Source of the DNA: Propionispora sp. 2/2-37
GTDB taxonomy: Bacteria > Bacillota > Negativicutes > Propionisporales > Propionisporaceae
NCBI RefSeq assembly: GCF_001298735.1
Contig: NZ_CYSP01000011.1
Coordinates: 120,170-184,169 of the forward strand
DNA length: 64,000 nt
Direction: 5' to 3'
In this document: one piece after another, positions 1-8,794 of the stretch
Numbering within the stretch: position 1 is the stretch's first letter
Layout: every line of letters begins with the position of its first letter
The notes under the pieces: model-generated
The model's database searches: none
What the model saw: only the letters and a program-made list of their open reading frames with translations
What the model was told of the DNA's origin: nothing
Made by a program: the position numbers and the translations under genes

Positions 1-279
1 TACGGCCCCCAACAGATACACCACGGCCAGACTGAATCCGGCCCGCATAACCATCCGCCGCTTGCCGGACTTATCGGCACGCCGCCCCCAGTAGGGCGCC
101 AGAATGGCAGCCACAAAAAAAGTTGCGGCAAAGACAACACCCGACCACATATTCACCGCCGCCGGACTTACTCCCAAATCCAAAAGATAAAGCGGTAAAA
201 ACGGTATTACCATAGTATAGCTTGAACTAGACAACATCGCACCAAAAGCCAGCACTCCAAGATTTTTACGCCAATCCAC
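1..279 (-). CDS. MFS transporter, N-terminal part (runs off the window)
   Basis: The leftward reading frame gives about 93 residues and is open to the window edge. It begins VVDWRKNLGVLAFGAM and contains LPLYLLDLGVSP followed by a membrane segment and GRRADKSGKRR. The latter is the loop 2-3 signature (G-x-x-x-D-R/K-x-G-R/K-R-x) of the major facilitator superfamily. I placed the start at GTG 279 because a GGAGGG ribosome site (286-291) sits six bases upstream. Substrate cannot be told from this fragment. It is separated from the next gene by a terminator. Confidence 0.75.
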   Translation of the reverse strand, partial: MDWRKNLGVLAFGAMLSSSSYTMVIPFLPLYLLDLGVSPAAVNMWSGVVFAATFFVAAILAPYWGRRADKSGKRRMVMRAGFSLAVVYLLGAV

Positions 280-366
280 AACGAACCCTCCAACGTTTCC
301 CAAACCTACCCGTATTTACTCATTATACCGCCGCTTATCAAAAAATCGCAATGCCCGGTTCGCAAA

Positions 367-411
367 AAGAAGACCTTAATCCCTGAGCCGTCGGGGATTA
401 TAGGCCTTCTT
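367..411 (-). terminator. Rho-independent terminator after the YhaM-like gene
   Basis: Arms of about 17 bases (367-383 and 393-411, one or two mismatches) close over a short loop. In the leftward direction they are followed by TTTTTG. It sits 12 bases past the stop of the 423-1409 gene. Confidence 0.75.
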
Positions 412-422
412 GAAGCCACTGC

Positions 423-1409
423 TTACCGATTATGCTCCTGAGCCGGTTTCTCACGTTCGGCAAAAGTTGCCTTATACAGCTTCCGGTTCTGCAGCAGCCA
501 GACCTTATCGGAAAAGCTGCCGGCCTTCGTATTGTCGAGAACTTTGTTCATATCATACATCCGGGCATCAATGATGTCCAGATAATGCAGCACTTCGGCT
601 TCCGGTATCATCGGCCGCTTGGGGCTGCCAAACTCCGGTTCATAATGATGCGACAAAATCATATGCTGCAGCAACAGGGAAATTTCGCCGTCAGCACCGA
701 TTTTTTTTGCTGTCTGGTCAATGAGCTTGATGCCCTGCACAATATGGCCCAACAATTCGCCTTCCGGCGTGTATTCGGATACAATCCCCAGTTCTCCCGC
801 CTTCATCTCGTCCAGTTTGGCGATATCATGGAGAATGACTCCGGCATATAGCAAATCCCGGTTAATTCCGGGGTAAACCTGGGTAATTTTTTCGCCAAGC
901 TGCAGCATGGTCAGAATATGAAACAGCAGGCCGGAACGCACGGCATGATGATTCTGTTTGGCCGCCGGATAAATAAGCAGTTTATCCTTCTTATTTTCGA
1001 TAATCGTGCTTACAATTTTATGCAGATCACTATGTTGAATGGCTGCTATGTATTGCAGCAATTCCTGGTACATGCCTTCCGCCTCACGGGGCGCAACAGG
1101 CACAAACTCCGCAATATACAGGCCGTCTTCCGGTGCAGAAAGCCTGATCTTCTCAATTTTCAGCTGCAGCCTGCTCTGCCATTCAAAAATGGTCCCCCTG
1201 ACTTTAACAAGGATTTGCTGACGGAACCGGCTTTCGTCTTCCGGTTTGCAGTCCCACAGTTTGGCATTGATCTCCCCGCTTTGGTCAGCCAAAGTCAAAT
1301 CTAAATAACGTTTATTATTATTTGATGTTTTACAATCTACCGATTTAATCAGAAAAAAATTTTGTACACTGTCTCCGGGTTTCATCTCGCTGATTTTCTT
1401 ATTCTCCAT
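423..1409 (-). CDS. yhaM: YhaM-like 3'-5' exoribonuclease (OB fold plus HD domain)
   Basis: 328 residues. The N-terminal 95 residues look like an OB-fold nucleic-acid-binding domain (KRYLDLTLADQSGEINAKLWD). It is followed by an HD phosphohydrolase domain with H-A-V-R-S-G-L-L-F-H and the LHDIAK metal-binding motif near residue 195, and a late LSHHYEPEFG motif. This order and length match the Bacillus YhaM / staphylococcal Cbf1 family, which trims single-stranded RNA and DNA from the 3' end with divalent metal. It is a single-gene unit with a GGGAGAG ribosome site and its own terminator. Function is assigned by family; activity is not shown by sequence alone. Confidence 0.88.
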   Translation of the reverse strand: MENKKISEMKPGDSVQNFFLIKSVDCKTSNNNKRYLDLTLADQSGEINAKLWDCKPEDESRFRQQILVKVRGTIFEWQSRLQLKIEKIRLSAPEDGLYIAEFVPVAPREAEGMYQELLQYIAAIQHSDLHKIVSTIIENKKDKLLIYPAAKQNHHAVRSGLLFHILTMLQLGEKITQVYPGINRDLLYAGVILHDIAKLDEMKAGELGIVSEYTPEGELLGHIVQGIKLIDQTAKKIGADGEISLLLQHMILSHHYEPEFGSPKRPMIPEAEVLHYLDIIDARMYDMNKVLDNTKAGSFSDKVWLLQNRKLYKATFAEREKPAQEHNR

Positions 1410-1569
1410 AACTCTCTCCCACTATTGTCCATTACATGCTAACGCCTGCCCCAGATGCGGCCAGCCGTTTTAAGAATTATTTTCTAGAGAAAAGCCTAAA
1501 ATCCTTCTTAATCTTCAGGCAAAGCAAGGCTCCAGCAGGAAAAGCAGGCGGTCTTTTTTGCCGGCTATA

Positions 1570-3156
1570 TTATTTGCCCACTTTTACATCCAGCTCAAAC
1601 ATGCGGTTCCAGGGAAAGGCTACCTGAATATCGTCAGGATCAAGCCATAGGTAGCTGCGGCAGAAGAGCTGCAGCCTATGTTCCACCCGGTTCGCGATCT
1701 GCGGGGCCAGCCAATTTAAATAATCCGCCTTCCCTTGATTGGGATACAGCACTTCCAGGCAGATTTCCTTTCTGACATTGGCCTGATACGCCCAGTCATC
1801 CAAATAACGCACCGCCAGCAGCCGTTTACGGTCTTTGTCGGTCATCGCAGGTGCCAGCATTCCCTGCCCGATCGCATACCCCAAAGTATTGCTTGCCGTA
1901 TTCCAGCCGGAATAAGCAGCAACTTTATCGAGCAGGCGGCGTGTAAACATGCCCTGCAGCAGGGAATTATCGGCGCCATTGGCAAAAGCGATATCCGCTA
2001 CAGCTACCGGAATGCCCGCACTAACCGTCTGTTCGACCAGTGTAAGCAGTTGCCCGGTGCTCTCCCTGTTTATGATATAATTAGAAAAATCATCGGCCTC
2101 TTCCGTTCTTCCTGATAACGGCGTATTTACCGCCAGTACCAGATCAGCCTCCTGTGGCTCCTGAATAATAACGCCGCCGGCGGCAATAATATGCTCCGCC
2201 ACCGTCCGGCCAACAGGCTGGTCCTCATAACTGGCAACAGTCCCGGGCCCTGCCCCCGCGGCGTACAGGATTTTAACTGCCGGCCTCTTTCCTGACAGTT
2301 GGTTGCAGGCCCGGGTCAATAGGATCATCCCCAATTGATCGGCCCCCGGAAAGGAAGCATACTTTTCGGACGGCAGCGCAGCCGCAAGCTGCGCCAGCTG
2401 GCGCCATTCCCTGTGTGACTGGGAAAATGGGGCGGCATCATCCCGCCCTAAGATAAGGTAGTCTACGGCCTCCTGCCCGACTAACCCGATTAATTCGGCG
2501 TTAATCCGGTAATTCTTAGTGCGGCGGCTCAACCAATCGTTCAAATGGGCTTCGGAAATCACGGTTTGCAGTTGTGTCAGCCTGTTTTGCTTGTCCGGTG
2601 TCAGCTGGCGGCATTGCGCTTCATCCTGCAGCGCAGTCAGCCAAAAAATATGATTGCCTTCCTGTTCATAATAAGACGGTTCCATCCCGCCGCTGCTTCG
2701 CTGGGGTGATCGCATAACAGTGGCAAAAACAAAAATAGGAATGTGAGGATTTTCTTTCTTCAGCTGCCGGAAAGACTGCAAACGTTCTTCCAAACCGTAA
2801 ATGGGTATATTATGGGTACGGGAATTCACTAACCCGCCATAAAGCAGCGTATCTGCCGATAACACCAGGGCATCAGCCTGCGGGGCACATTGCCGGACCC
2901 ATTGCCACAGCACCTCCGGCCGCCCCTCATGACCGCGCCCTGCCAAAAACTCCACCGGCGGTAGAATAATCTCGTAATTTGCCGCCTTGACCGTCTCCAC
3001 CACATACTGCAGCGAGACCGGCCGGTCATCTGCCGGAACATACAAAATGGTTTTTGCAGAGGCCACGGCAGGTACCAGAATCAATAACAAACTCAGCATG
3101 ACGATTTTATAACCGGCTCGTTTCGACCAAGCAGGCGGCTTTATTACCTGCTTCAT
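1570..3156 (-). CDS. DUF4127 family secreted protein
   Basis: 528 residues from the preferred start. It carries a cleavable-looking signal peptide (hydrophobic core MLSLLLILVPAVASA), then the family hallmark ILYVPADDRPVS, followed by SADTLLYGGLVNSR and LGRDDAAPFS. These blocks identify DUF4127, whose biochemical function is unknown. An ATG 63 bases further upstream is possible, but ATG 3156 is preceded by GGGGTGGTGG and puts the signal peptide at the N terminus. The D-D-R-P and R-D-D-A-A motifs suggest a metal- or sugar-phosphate-handling enzyme, but that is speculation. The protein should be exported to the periplasm or cell surface. Confidence 0.82.
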   Translation of the reverse strand: MKQVIKPPAWSKRAGYKIVMLSLLLILVPAVASAKTILYVPADDRPVSLQYVVETVKAANYEIILPPVEFLAGRGHEGRPEVLWQWVRQCAPQADALVLSADTLLYGGLVNSRTHNIPIYGLEERLQSFRQLKKENPHIPIFVFATVMRSPQRSSGGMEPSYYEQEGNHIFWLTALQDEAQCRQLTPDKQNRLTQLQTVISEAHLNDWLSRRTKNYRINAELIGLVGQEAVDYLILGRDDAAPFSQSHREWRQLAQLAAALPSEKYASFPGADQLGMILLTRACNQLSGKRPAVKILYAAGAGPGTVASYEDQPVGRTVAEHIIAAGGVIIQEPQEADLVLAVNTPLSGRTEEADDFSNYIINRESTGQLLTLVEQTVSAGIPVAVADIAFANGADNSLLQGMFTRRLLDKVAAYSGWNTASNTLGYAIGQGMLAPAMTDKDRKRLLAVRYLDDWAYQANVRKEICLEVLYPNQGKADYLNWLAPQIANRVEHRLQLFCRSYLWLDPDDIQVAFPWNRMFELDVKVGK

Positions 3157-3266
3157 TTTCAAGCAACCACCACCCCGGCCTATATCAAGTTTTTTTATAA
3201 TGTCCAAAATATAGGCCAATCATACAGGCAGTCCAGGGTAAAACTGGGCGCGGTGCACGACGATAA

Positions 3267-3288
3267 GGGACGAGCAGCCACTCGTCCC
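3267..3288. repeat. REP-like hairpin, copy A
   Basis: GGGACGAG and CTCGTCCC form a perfect 8-base stem over CAGCCA. Similar G-rich/C-rich hairpins lie at 54002-54020 and 57255-57273, all in non-coding DNA. No T-run follows, so it is not an obvious terminator. Confidence 0.5.
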
Positions 3289-3370
3289 CAAACTAAAGAC
3301 CGAAGACACTTCCACCGTCCCCGCGTCTTCGATGGAAATTCGATAAGAAATTCCAGGTAGTTCTATAATG

Positions 3371-3412
3371 ACAACAGACGGCTCCCGGCTTACGCCGGTT
3401 GCCGTCTGTTGT
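3371..3412 (-). terminator. Nested stem-loop downstream of hcp
   Basis: A perfect 12-base stem (3371-3382 with 3401-3412) encloses an inner CCGGC/GCCGG stem. It lies 44 bases after the hcp stop. There is no clean T-tract, so it may act as an mRNA 3' stabiliser rather than an intrinsic terminator. Confidence 0.55.
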
Positions 3413-3455
3413 TGTATCATAGGGTTCCCCTGGCACGGCAGCCCCCATCCAAAAG

Positions 3456-5096
3456 CTACGCCATAAATCGTTCCAGGTCGTCCGCCACGCTGCCAACACC
3501 GCCGATTCCGAAATTGTCCACCAGCACTTTTGCTACATTCGGTGATAAAAAGCCCGGTAACGTCGGCCCTAAGTGAATATTTTTAACCCCTAAATGGAGC
3601 AATGCCAGCAAAACGATAACCGCCTTTTGTTCATACCAGGCAATATTGTAGGCAATGGGCAGTTGATTCACATCTTCAAGCCCAAAAACCTCTTTTAATT
3701 TCAGTGCAATCACTGCCAGCGAATAGGAGTCGTTGCATTGTCCGGCATCCAATACGCGGGGAATACCGCCGATGTCGCCAAGTTCCAATTTGTTGTAACG
3801 GTATTTGGCACAGCCGGCCGTCAGAATCACCGTATCCTGCGGCAGCGCCTTGGCAAACTCACTGTAGTAACCCCTGCTTTTCATGCGCCCGTCACAACCG
3901 GCCATAACAAAAAACTTCTTAATGGCACCTGCTTTTACAGCCTCAATCACTTTGTCTGCCAGACTTAATACCTGATGGTGCGCAAAACCGCCGACGATTT
4001 CACCCTGTTCCAGAGCAACCGGAGGTTTGCATTGTTTGGCGTGGTTAATGATTGGCGAAAAATCCTTTGCCCTTCCGTCCACCCGGTCGGGAATCCGCTT
4101 TACGCCGTCAAATCCGACCACTCCGGTAACATACACCCGGTCCCGATAGCTTGCTTTCGGAGTGATCAGACAATTCGTTGTCATTAAAATCGGTCCGTTA
4201 AAAGTCTCAAACTCTTTATCCTGCAGCCACCAGGCATTGCCGTAATTACCTACGAAATGGTCATATTTCTTAAACGCCGGATAATAATGGGCAGGAAGCA
4301 TTTCCCCATGGGTATACACATCTACTCCGGTACCCTTTGTCTGTTCCAGCAGTTCCGCCAAATCCTTCAGATCATGACCGCTGATTAAAATGGCCGGATT
4401 ATTCCGCACTCCAATATTAACTTTGGTAATTTCAGGGTTGCCGTAAGTGGTGGTATTGGCCCGGTCCAAGAGAGCCATAACCTCTACACCGAATTTACCG
4501 CATTCCAGCACCAGGGCCACCAGTTCATCAACACCCAATTGATCGTCGGTCGTGGCCTCCAGCGCCTGCTGCATAAAGGCAAACAAATTTTCATCCTGAT
4601 ACCCCAGCGTAAACGCATGTTCCGCATACGCCGCCATTCCTTTTACGCCATAAATCAGCAGTTCCCGCAGCGAACGTACATCTTCATTTTCGGTTGTCAA
4701 AATGCCGACCGTGGTGGCCTTAACATCAAAATCTTCCGGCGCAGCCGACCATACGGCGCTGTCATGGGCCGCTTCAAAAGCAAGCCCTGCCTTGGCCAGA
4801 TCTGCTTTAACCGCATCGCGGACAGCCAGCGCCTGCTGAATCCTGTCGACAAAATATTGCCGGTCAAAATTCGCATTGGTAATGGTGGCAAATAAAGACT
4901 CCATGACAAACCGGTCAACTTTCGGTTTGGCCAAGCCGGCCTGTCTGGCACGAATATGATATATGGAAATACCTTTTAATGTATAGATCAACAAATCCTG
5001 CAAATTGGCAACATCCGCCGTTTTTCCGCAAACACCGCGCAGTGTGCAGCCTGTCCCCTTGGCGGTTTCCTGACATTGATAGCAAAACATTCCCAT
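3456..5096 (-). CDS. hcp: Hybrid-cluster protein (prismane; hydroxylamine/NO reductase)
   Basis: 546 residues, full length for the anaerobe type. The N-terminal cysteines C5, C8, C17 and C23 (C-x2-C-x8-C-x5-C) bind the [4Fe-4S] cluster. Later conserved cysteines ([47 protein letters not shown]) and glutamates bind the hybrid Fe-S-O cluster. Family members reduce hydroxylamine in vitro and are now viewed mainly as nitric-oxide reductases or S-nitrosylases that protect anaerobes from nitrosative stress. A strong GAGGAGG site precedes the ATG. It is transcribed alone from a CRP/FNR-type promoter described separately. No Hcr reductase gene is adjacent; rubrerythrin lies just upstream on the same strand but has its own leader. 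Confidence 0.96.
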   Translation of the reverse strand: MGMFCYQCQETAKGTGCTLRGVCGKTADVANLQDLLIYTLKGISIYHIRARQAGLAKPKVDRFVMESLFATITNANFDRQYFVDRIQQALAVRDAVKADLAKAGLAFEAAHDSAVWSAAPEDFDVKATTVGILTTENEDVRSLRELLIYGVKGMAAYAEHAFTLGYQDENLFAFMQQALEATTDDQLGVDELVALVLECGKFGVEVMALLDRANTTTYGNPEITKVNIGVRNNPAILISGHDLKDLAELLEQTKGTGVDVYTHGEMLPAHYYPAFKKYDHFVGNYGNAWWLQDKEFETFNGPILMTTNCLITPKASYRDRVYVTGVVGFDGVKRIPDRVDGRAKDFSPIINHAKQCKPPVALEQGEIVGGFAHHQVLSLADKVIEAVKAGAIKKFFVMAGCDGRMKSRGYYSEFAKALPQDTVILTAGCAKYRYNKLELGDIGGIPRVLDAGQCNDSYSLAVIALKLKEVFGLEDVNQLPIAYNIAWYEQKAVIVLLALLHLGVKNIHLGPTLPGFLSPNVAKVLVDNFGIGGVGSVADDLERFMA

Positions 5097-5150
5097 GAAA
5101 ATAATCCTCCTCTATTTATCGTTTTCCCTAAATCCGGGTTGTATAGGATT

Positions 5151-5193
5151 ATCATATAGGAAACCGTAAGGATGCGCTGTGACATAAGTCACA
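5151..5193 (-). promoter_or_regulatory. Class II CRP/FNR-family activated promoter of hcp
   Basis: A perfect dyad TGTGAC-ATAA-GTCACA occupies 5178-5193, and a -10 box TATGAT lies at 5151-5156 (leftward). With the start of transcription near 5144, the dyad centre falls at about -41.5, the canonical class II activator position. No good -35 is present, as expected if an activator replaces it. In clostridia and Desulfovibrio hcp is controlled by HcpR, a CRP/FNR relative. HcpR is the best candidate here, though none is encoded in the window. Confidence 0.72.
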
Positions 5194-5257
5194 ATGCCGG
5201 CTTTTTATGCAAAAAGATGTTACGCTAACAATATGGCCGCCGACTTATTCTTTTTCA

Positions 5258-5851
5258 TTAATATGTTTCTACAAACACCTCAAAATAAGCTTTCGGATGA
5301 ACACATGCCGGGCAGACTTCCGGAGCCGCATCCCCTTCATGTATGTATCCACAGTTACCACATTTCCAGAAAACCTTGCCATCCTTCTTGAAGACTTTGC
5401 CTGTGGCAATGTTTTCTGCCAGTTTATTGAACCTGGTTTCATGCCGCACTTCAGCCGAGGCAATCATTCTATAGGCGGCGGCAATTTCCGGAAATCCCTC
5501 TTTTGCAGCCACTCTGGCAAATTCCGGGTATAATTCGGACCATTCTTCATTTTCACCGCTGGCAGCCGCTTTCAGATTGTCCAGTGTAGTTCCCTGGGCT
5601 ACCGGATAGGAAGCCGTGATTTCCAGCATGGCAGGCAGTTCCTCCTTCAGTCCTTCCAGCAGGAATTTGTAAAACCGCTTACCATGCTCTTTTTCGTTTT
5701 CCGCGGTTTCAATAAAAATATTTTTGATCTGCTTATAACCTTCTTTATCGGCAACCGAGGCATAATAAGTATACCGGGTGCGGGCCTGGGATTCTCCCGC
5801 AAAAGATTTTAATAAATTTTCTGCAGTCTTCGTTCCTTTTAAACTTTTCAC
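5258..5851 (-). CDS. rbr: Rubrerythrin
   Basis: 197 residues. It has an N-terminal diiron ferritin-like domain with E-x-x-x-R and E-N-E-x-E-H motifs (FAGESQARTRY, ETAENEKEHGKRF, ASAEVRHETRF). The C-terminal rubredoxin domain binds iron with C-x2-C and C-x2-C (CGNCGYIHEG, CPAC). Rubrerythrins reduce hydrogen peroxide in the cytoplasm of anaerobes using electrons from NADH via rubredoxin-type donors. I chose GTG 5851 because GGAGAGG lies five bases upstream and the protein then starts VKSLKGTKTAENL, the usual N terminus. An ATG 48 bases further upstream has no ribosome site. Confidence 0.95.
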   Translation of the reverse strand: MKSLKGTKTAENLLKSFAGESQARTRYTYYASVADKEGYKQIKNIFIETAENEKEHGKRFYKFLLEGLKEELPAMLEITASYPVAQGTTLDNLKAAASGENEEWSELYPEFARVAAKEGFPEIAAAYRMIASAEVRHETRFNKLAENIATGKVFKKDGKVFWKCGNCGYIHEGDAAPEVCPACVHPKAYFEVFVETY

Positions 5852-5900
5852 AAGATCCTCTCCTTTATATTGATATGTTAGCATAACACCGCAAAACAAC

Positions 5901-5915
5901 AGATAACAATTATCC
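5901..5915. promoter_or_regulatory. Possible PerR-like operator upstream of rubrerythrin
   Basis: AGATAACAATTATCC contains the dyad GATAA-CAA-TTATC and resembles the Firmicute PerR box (TTATAAT-N-ATTATAA) in its ATAA..TTAT core. It lies about 50 bases before the rbr start. PerR control of rubrerythrin is established in clostridia; the match here is imperfect. Confidence 0.35.
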
Positions 5916-5960
5916 GTTGATGTTATTTGTTATTTAATGTCAATTACCTGTCAACCCCTT

Positions 5961-7208
5961 TTACGCACTAATACAGTTACGCCCCTTCTCTTTCGCCTGG
6001 TACAGAGCCGAATCAGCCAGTTTAATTACTTCCCCGGGATTTTTGGCTTTACGCCCGGCTTCAGCCACACCAATACTGACGGTGACACTAAGTTGTTTGC
6101 CTCTGGTTTTACCGGAAGAACGCACGGTAAGCTTGCTGGTCTCAATGGTTTTACGCAATTCTTCCAAAGACGCCATGGCTTCCTCCATGCTTTTTCCCGA
6201 AAATAGTATGGTAAATTCCTCACCGCCATAGCGAAACGCCCTGCCGGTCTTAAACTGTCTCATAATCCCGGCAATGAACCGCAGCACGTCATCCCCGGCA
6301 TCATGGCCGTAGGTGTCATTGAATTTCTTAAAAAAATCAACATCCAGCATGGCAATAATATAATGCCCATCCAGACACAACATGGCTTCATTAAGCGACC
6401 GGCGTGACGGCAGGCCGGTCAGTTCATCCAAATAAGCCTTAAAATAGTAATCCTGAATAACGGATATGATAATAATCAGACCGGCTGCAGTATAAAAAAA
6501 CGCAACAGCACCCGGAACGGGATAGGCATGCTGTGCCCAGGCCACGGCCAGCAGAAAGCTCAGGGTAGTGATTTTAAAATGAGTATTCATTTTCCGGCGC
6601 CGCACGGCAAGAAAAATAAAGGTCAGGAAAAAGCCCAAAACAGCCGTATCCGGGAGCGGGGTGGGCAGCCGAAAAGAAAAATCAATCCAACCGGCAGCCA
6701 ACGCCCCAAGCAGCGCAGCATCACCGGTTAGCAGAGGCATCAACAGCACCGCACCTTCCAGCGCCAGCAGAGTAAAACATTGTTTTCCCCGGCGGGATGT
6801 TATCCCGTACTCGGAAATATAGGAAAAAAAGAAAATATTAAGAGGCAGAAACACGCTCACTGCCGCATAGGTATTTTTGCCTGCCAAAGAACCAAAAGGA
6901 AGATAGGCCAGCACCAGTTGGCTCAGTAGCAGCGTAAGCAAAAGAAAAAAAGCACGGCTCCTGTTAAAAGCAAAGGTAATCACGCTTCCAAAAGCCAGCA
7001 TCATATAGGATACAGCCGATAAAGAAGACAATACATTCGAAGGCAAGGCACCCCATTGTGTAAACAGGCCGCCGGCAACCAGCAGGATACCGGCCGGTGT
7101 GTTCCGCAAAGCAGCCAGAAGATAATTCAGCACGGTTACAGCTATTTTTTTTACAACCGGCTGCCAGAATGCGGTTTTGTCTTTTTTGGTCCTGCGGATC
7201 TTTTTCAT
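5961..7208 (-). CDS. Membrane-anchored GGDEF diguanylate cyclase
   Basis: 415 residues. The N-terminal half holds seven or eight hydrophobic segments (for example VLNYLLAALRNTPAGILLVAG and AFFLLLTLLLSQLVLAYL). The C-terminal half is a GGDEF domain: DELTGLPSRRSLNEA, DVDFFKKFNDTYGHDAGDDVL and the active-site loop YGGEEF. GGEEF is a catalytically competent variant for making cyclic di-GMP from GTP. The expected RxxD inhibitory site just before the loop is absent (FKTGRAF), so product feedback may be missing. ATG 7208 is preferred over an upstream ATG because GGGGAGG lies six bases before it. The signal sensed by the membrane part is unknown. Confidence 0.88.
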   Translation of the reverse strand: MKKIRRTKKDKTAFWQPVVKKIAVTVLNYLLAALRNTPAGILLVAGGLFTQWGALPSNVLSSLSAVSYMMLAFGSVITFAFNRSRAFFLLLTLLLSQLVLAYLPFGSLAGKNTYAAVSVFLPLNIFFFSYISEYGITSRRGKQCFTLLALEGAVLLMPLLTGDAALLGALAAGWIDFSFRLPTPLPDTAVLGFFLTFIFLAVRRRKMNTHFKITTLSFLLAVAWAQHAYPVPGAVAFFYTAAGLIIIISVIQDYYFKAYLDELTGLPSRRSLNEAMLCLDGHYIIAMLDVDFFKKFNDTYGHDAGDDVLRFIAGIMRQFKTGRAFRYGGEEFTILFSGKSMEEAMASLEELRKTIETSKLTVRSSGKTRGKQLSVTVSIGVAEAGRKAKNPGEVIKLADSALYQAKEKGRNCISA

Positions 7209-7345
7209 CTCATACCTCCCCAAGATCAGAAAGACTACCGTCAAGAATTATTATAGTCATATTCGCCAATATCCGACCTTTACCTGCAAATTCTCCGGTT
7301 TCAGCACAAAATCCTCTGGCTATGCAAAAAATAACCAATTTGTGT

Positions 7346-7351
7346 TATAAT
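7346..7351 (+). promoter_or_regulatory. Extended -10 promoter of the DedA-type gene
   Basis: TGTTATAAT (TGn plus TATAAT) lies about 50 bases before the ATG at 7404. No strong -35 is seen, which suits an extended -10 promoter. Confidence 0.5.
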
Positions 7352-7403
7352 CAAAAAGCAATCGCAACACCCGTTTTGTGAACAATCCAAGAAAGGAACT
7401 GTT

Positions 7404-7988
7404 ATGGATCAAATTTTACAGTTTTTAGAAGGTTATGGTATTTGGGGACTTTTTCTCCTATCGTTCCTTGAATCTTTTATCTCCCCCATTTTACCCGATG
7501 TTATGCTCATCCCCATGGTACTGGCCGAACCCTCTCAGGCCCTTTACTATTCGACTGTCGCCACCGCCGCATCAGTCGGCGGCGGCTTTATCGGCTACGG
7601 TATCGGCAGCCGGTTTGGCACGCTGGCTCTGCACAAGTTCGTACCGCCGCGCCATAGCAAAAAAATCGAAAACTGGTTTACTAAATATGGCGGCTGGGCC
7701 ATCTTTTTAGCATCACTCGCCCCCATTCCCTATAAGTTTGTCTCCATCTCAGCGGGCACTTTTCGCACCAATCTCCTGGTTTTCTTTCTTGCTTCCATTT
7801 TAGGCAGGGGGAAACGATTTCTGCTCATCGGCATCATTGTCCATTATCTGGGTCCGGAGGCTTTGCAGCTATTCCAACAAATACCCACTCACTGGATTCT
7901 GGCAGGCATTGCCCTGTGTGCCGCTGTCGTGGCACTGTATTATTATTATAAAAAACAAAAAAATATCCCTGAAAAGCAACCCGATTAA
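7404..7988 (+). CDS. DedA/YqaA-family VTT-domain membrane protein
   Basis: 194 residues with about five membrane segments. The core GGGFIGYGIGSRFG, the FTKYGGWAIFLASLAPIPYKFVSISAG block and LGRGKRFLL are the VTT/SNARE-associated signature of the YqaA branch of DedA proteins. The family acts in lipid scrambling and envelope homeostasis (undecaprenyl-phosphate or phospholipid flipping). The arginine and the P-x-P motif typical of functional members are present. GAAAGGAAC precedes the ATG. It is a single-gene unit. Confidence 0.85.
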   Translation: MDQILQFLEGYGIWGLFLLSFLESFISPILPDVMLIPMVLAEPSQALYYSTVATAASVGGGFIGYGIGSRFGTLALHKFVPPRHSKKIENWFTKYGGWAIFLASLAPIPYKFVSISAGTFRTNLLVFFLASILGRGKRFLLIGIIVHYLGPEALQLFQQIPTHWILAGIALCAAVVALYYYYKKQKNIPEKQPD

Positions 7989-8458
7989 CAGAAAGGAAGG
8001 TACGCAAAACGAAAGTTTCAACTACCTTCCCTTCGCCTATCGAGTACGTATCATGGCAGTAAAGCAGCGTCGCAATCGTCACAACCGTCTATCGGCCGTC
8101 CAATAACATAAGTAGAGATAACGTATATATAAGGCAGTTGCCTTATATATACGTTATCTCTACTTCATACACACCGATGCTATAATAGTCACAATAATAG
8201 CGGGATGGATTGAGTATCCGGATAGTTCCTGAAACGAAGCAGAAGGCCGAACAGTCTTTCTCTGCACTTAAAGATAGCCCTAATAACCGGTACGGCCTGC
8301 CGTTTGAATGAAACTACCGCATTATATGCGGAAACACCCGCCGCCAAAGCCAATGAACCGGCTAATAGCGGCAAAGGTTTTGCTGTGACCGGAAGGTTGA
8401 AAACCCGGAATCGATTCCAGGGTAAAACGCCGTAAGAAAATACCTCTTTTGCTTCTCT
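7989..8458. other. Gene-free stretch with a large palindrome
   Basis: No open frame here has a ribosome site or recognisable protein content. The only clear structure is the perfect palindrome at 8110-8165. The right end (about 8436-8500) can fold into a long AT-rich stem around AAAATACC/GGTATTTT that may terminate the leftward small gene. Confidence 0.6.
8110..8165. repeat. 56-bp perfect palindrome
   Basis: Two 27-base arms (8110-8136 and 8139-8165) are perfectly complementary with only GT between them. The arm begins AAGTAGAGATAACG and ends AAGGCA. There is no flanking T-run, and it lies about 120 bases past the nearest gene end. It could be a bidirectional terminator, a regulator site or a mobile relic. 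Confidence 0.85.
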
Positions 8459-8686
8459 CTATTTGAGAAGATAATTACGGGGTATTTTTTCATTTTCAAA
8501 TGCAACCTCGACATCTTTGATATATTCAAAGTCAAATATTCCCCCGTCATTATTTGCCGAATAAAGCGATTTATCATCGACCAGTAAAAAATAACTCTTG
8601 TCCTCTCCACTGTAAAGCACTTTGCATGTTAACGATTTTAGCTCGACACACTCATAGATCTTTTCTTTAAGTTTAAAAATAATCAG
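8459..8686 (-). CDS. Small uncharacterised protein, probable CTG start
   Basis: About 75 residues, acidic and lysine-rich (KLKEKIYECVELKSLTCK, FEYIKDVEVAFENEKIP). I recognise no family. The frame stays open up to an ATG at 8770. However, a consensus promoter on the same strand (TTGACG 8762-8767, TATAAT 8738-8743, 18-base spacing) would start RNA near 8731, downstream of that ATG. The only strong ribosome site in the transcribed part, GGAGGG at 8694-8699, sits seven bases before CTG 8686. I therefore favour a CTG start. It is divergent from an Xre-type regulator with overlapping promoters, which suggests that regulator controls it. Confidence 0.5.
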   Translation of the reverse strand: MIIFKLKEKIYECVELKSLTCKVLYSGEDKSYFLLVDDKSLYSANNDGGIFDFEYIKDVEVAFENEKIPRNYLLK

Positions 8687-8717
8687 GAATAATCCCTCCT
8701 TACCTGAACAAAGTAGA

Positions 8718-8767
8718 TTTTCAGTAATGCAAATCCAATTATAATACTTACTTATAGCATGCGTCAA
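8718..8767. promoter_or_regulatory. Overlapping divergent promoters
   Basis: Leftward: TTGACG (8762-8767), 18 bases, TATAAT (8738-8743). Rightward: TTTTCA (8718-8723), 16 bases, TATAAT (8740-8745). The two -10 boxes overlap within ATTATAAT, so polymerase can occupy only one promoter at a time. Confidence 0.6.
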
Positions 8768-8794
8768 CAAGTTACCCTTATAGGGGGGGATTAT

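Noticed and set aside
3220..3499. Two short leftward open frames beside hcp
   Set aside because: They run through hairpins and overlap the hcp end in another frame; no ribosome site and no family resemblance.
8687..8770. ATG 8770 as the start of the small leftward gene
   Set aside because: It lies upstream of the predicted transcription start and inside the -35 region, and it has no ribosome site.
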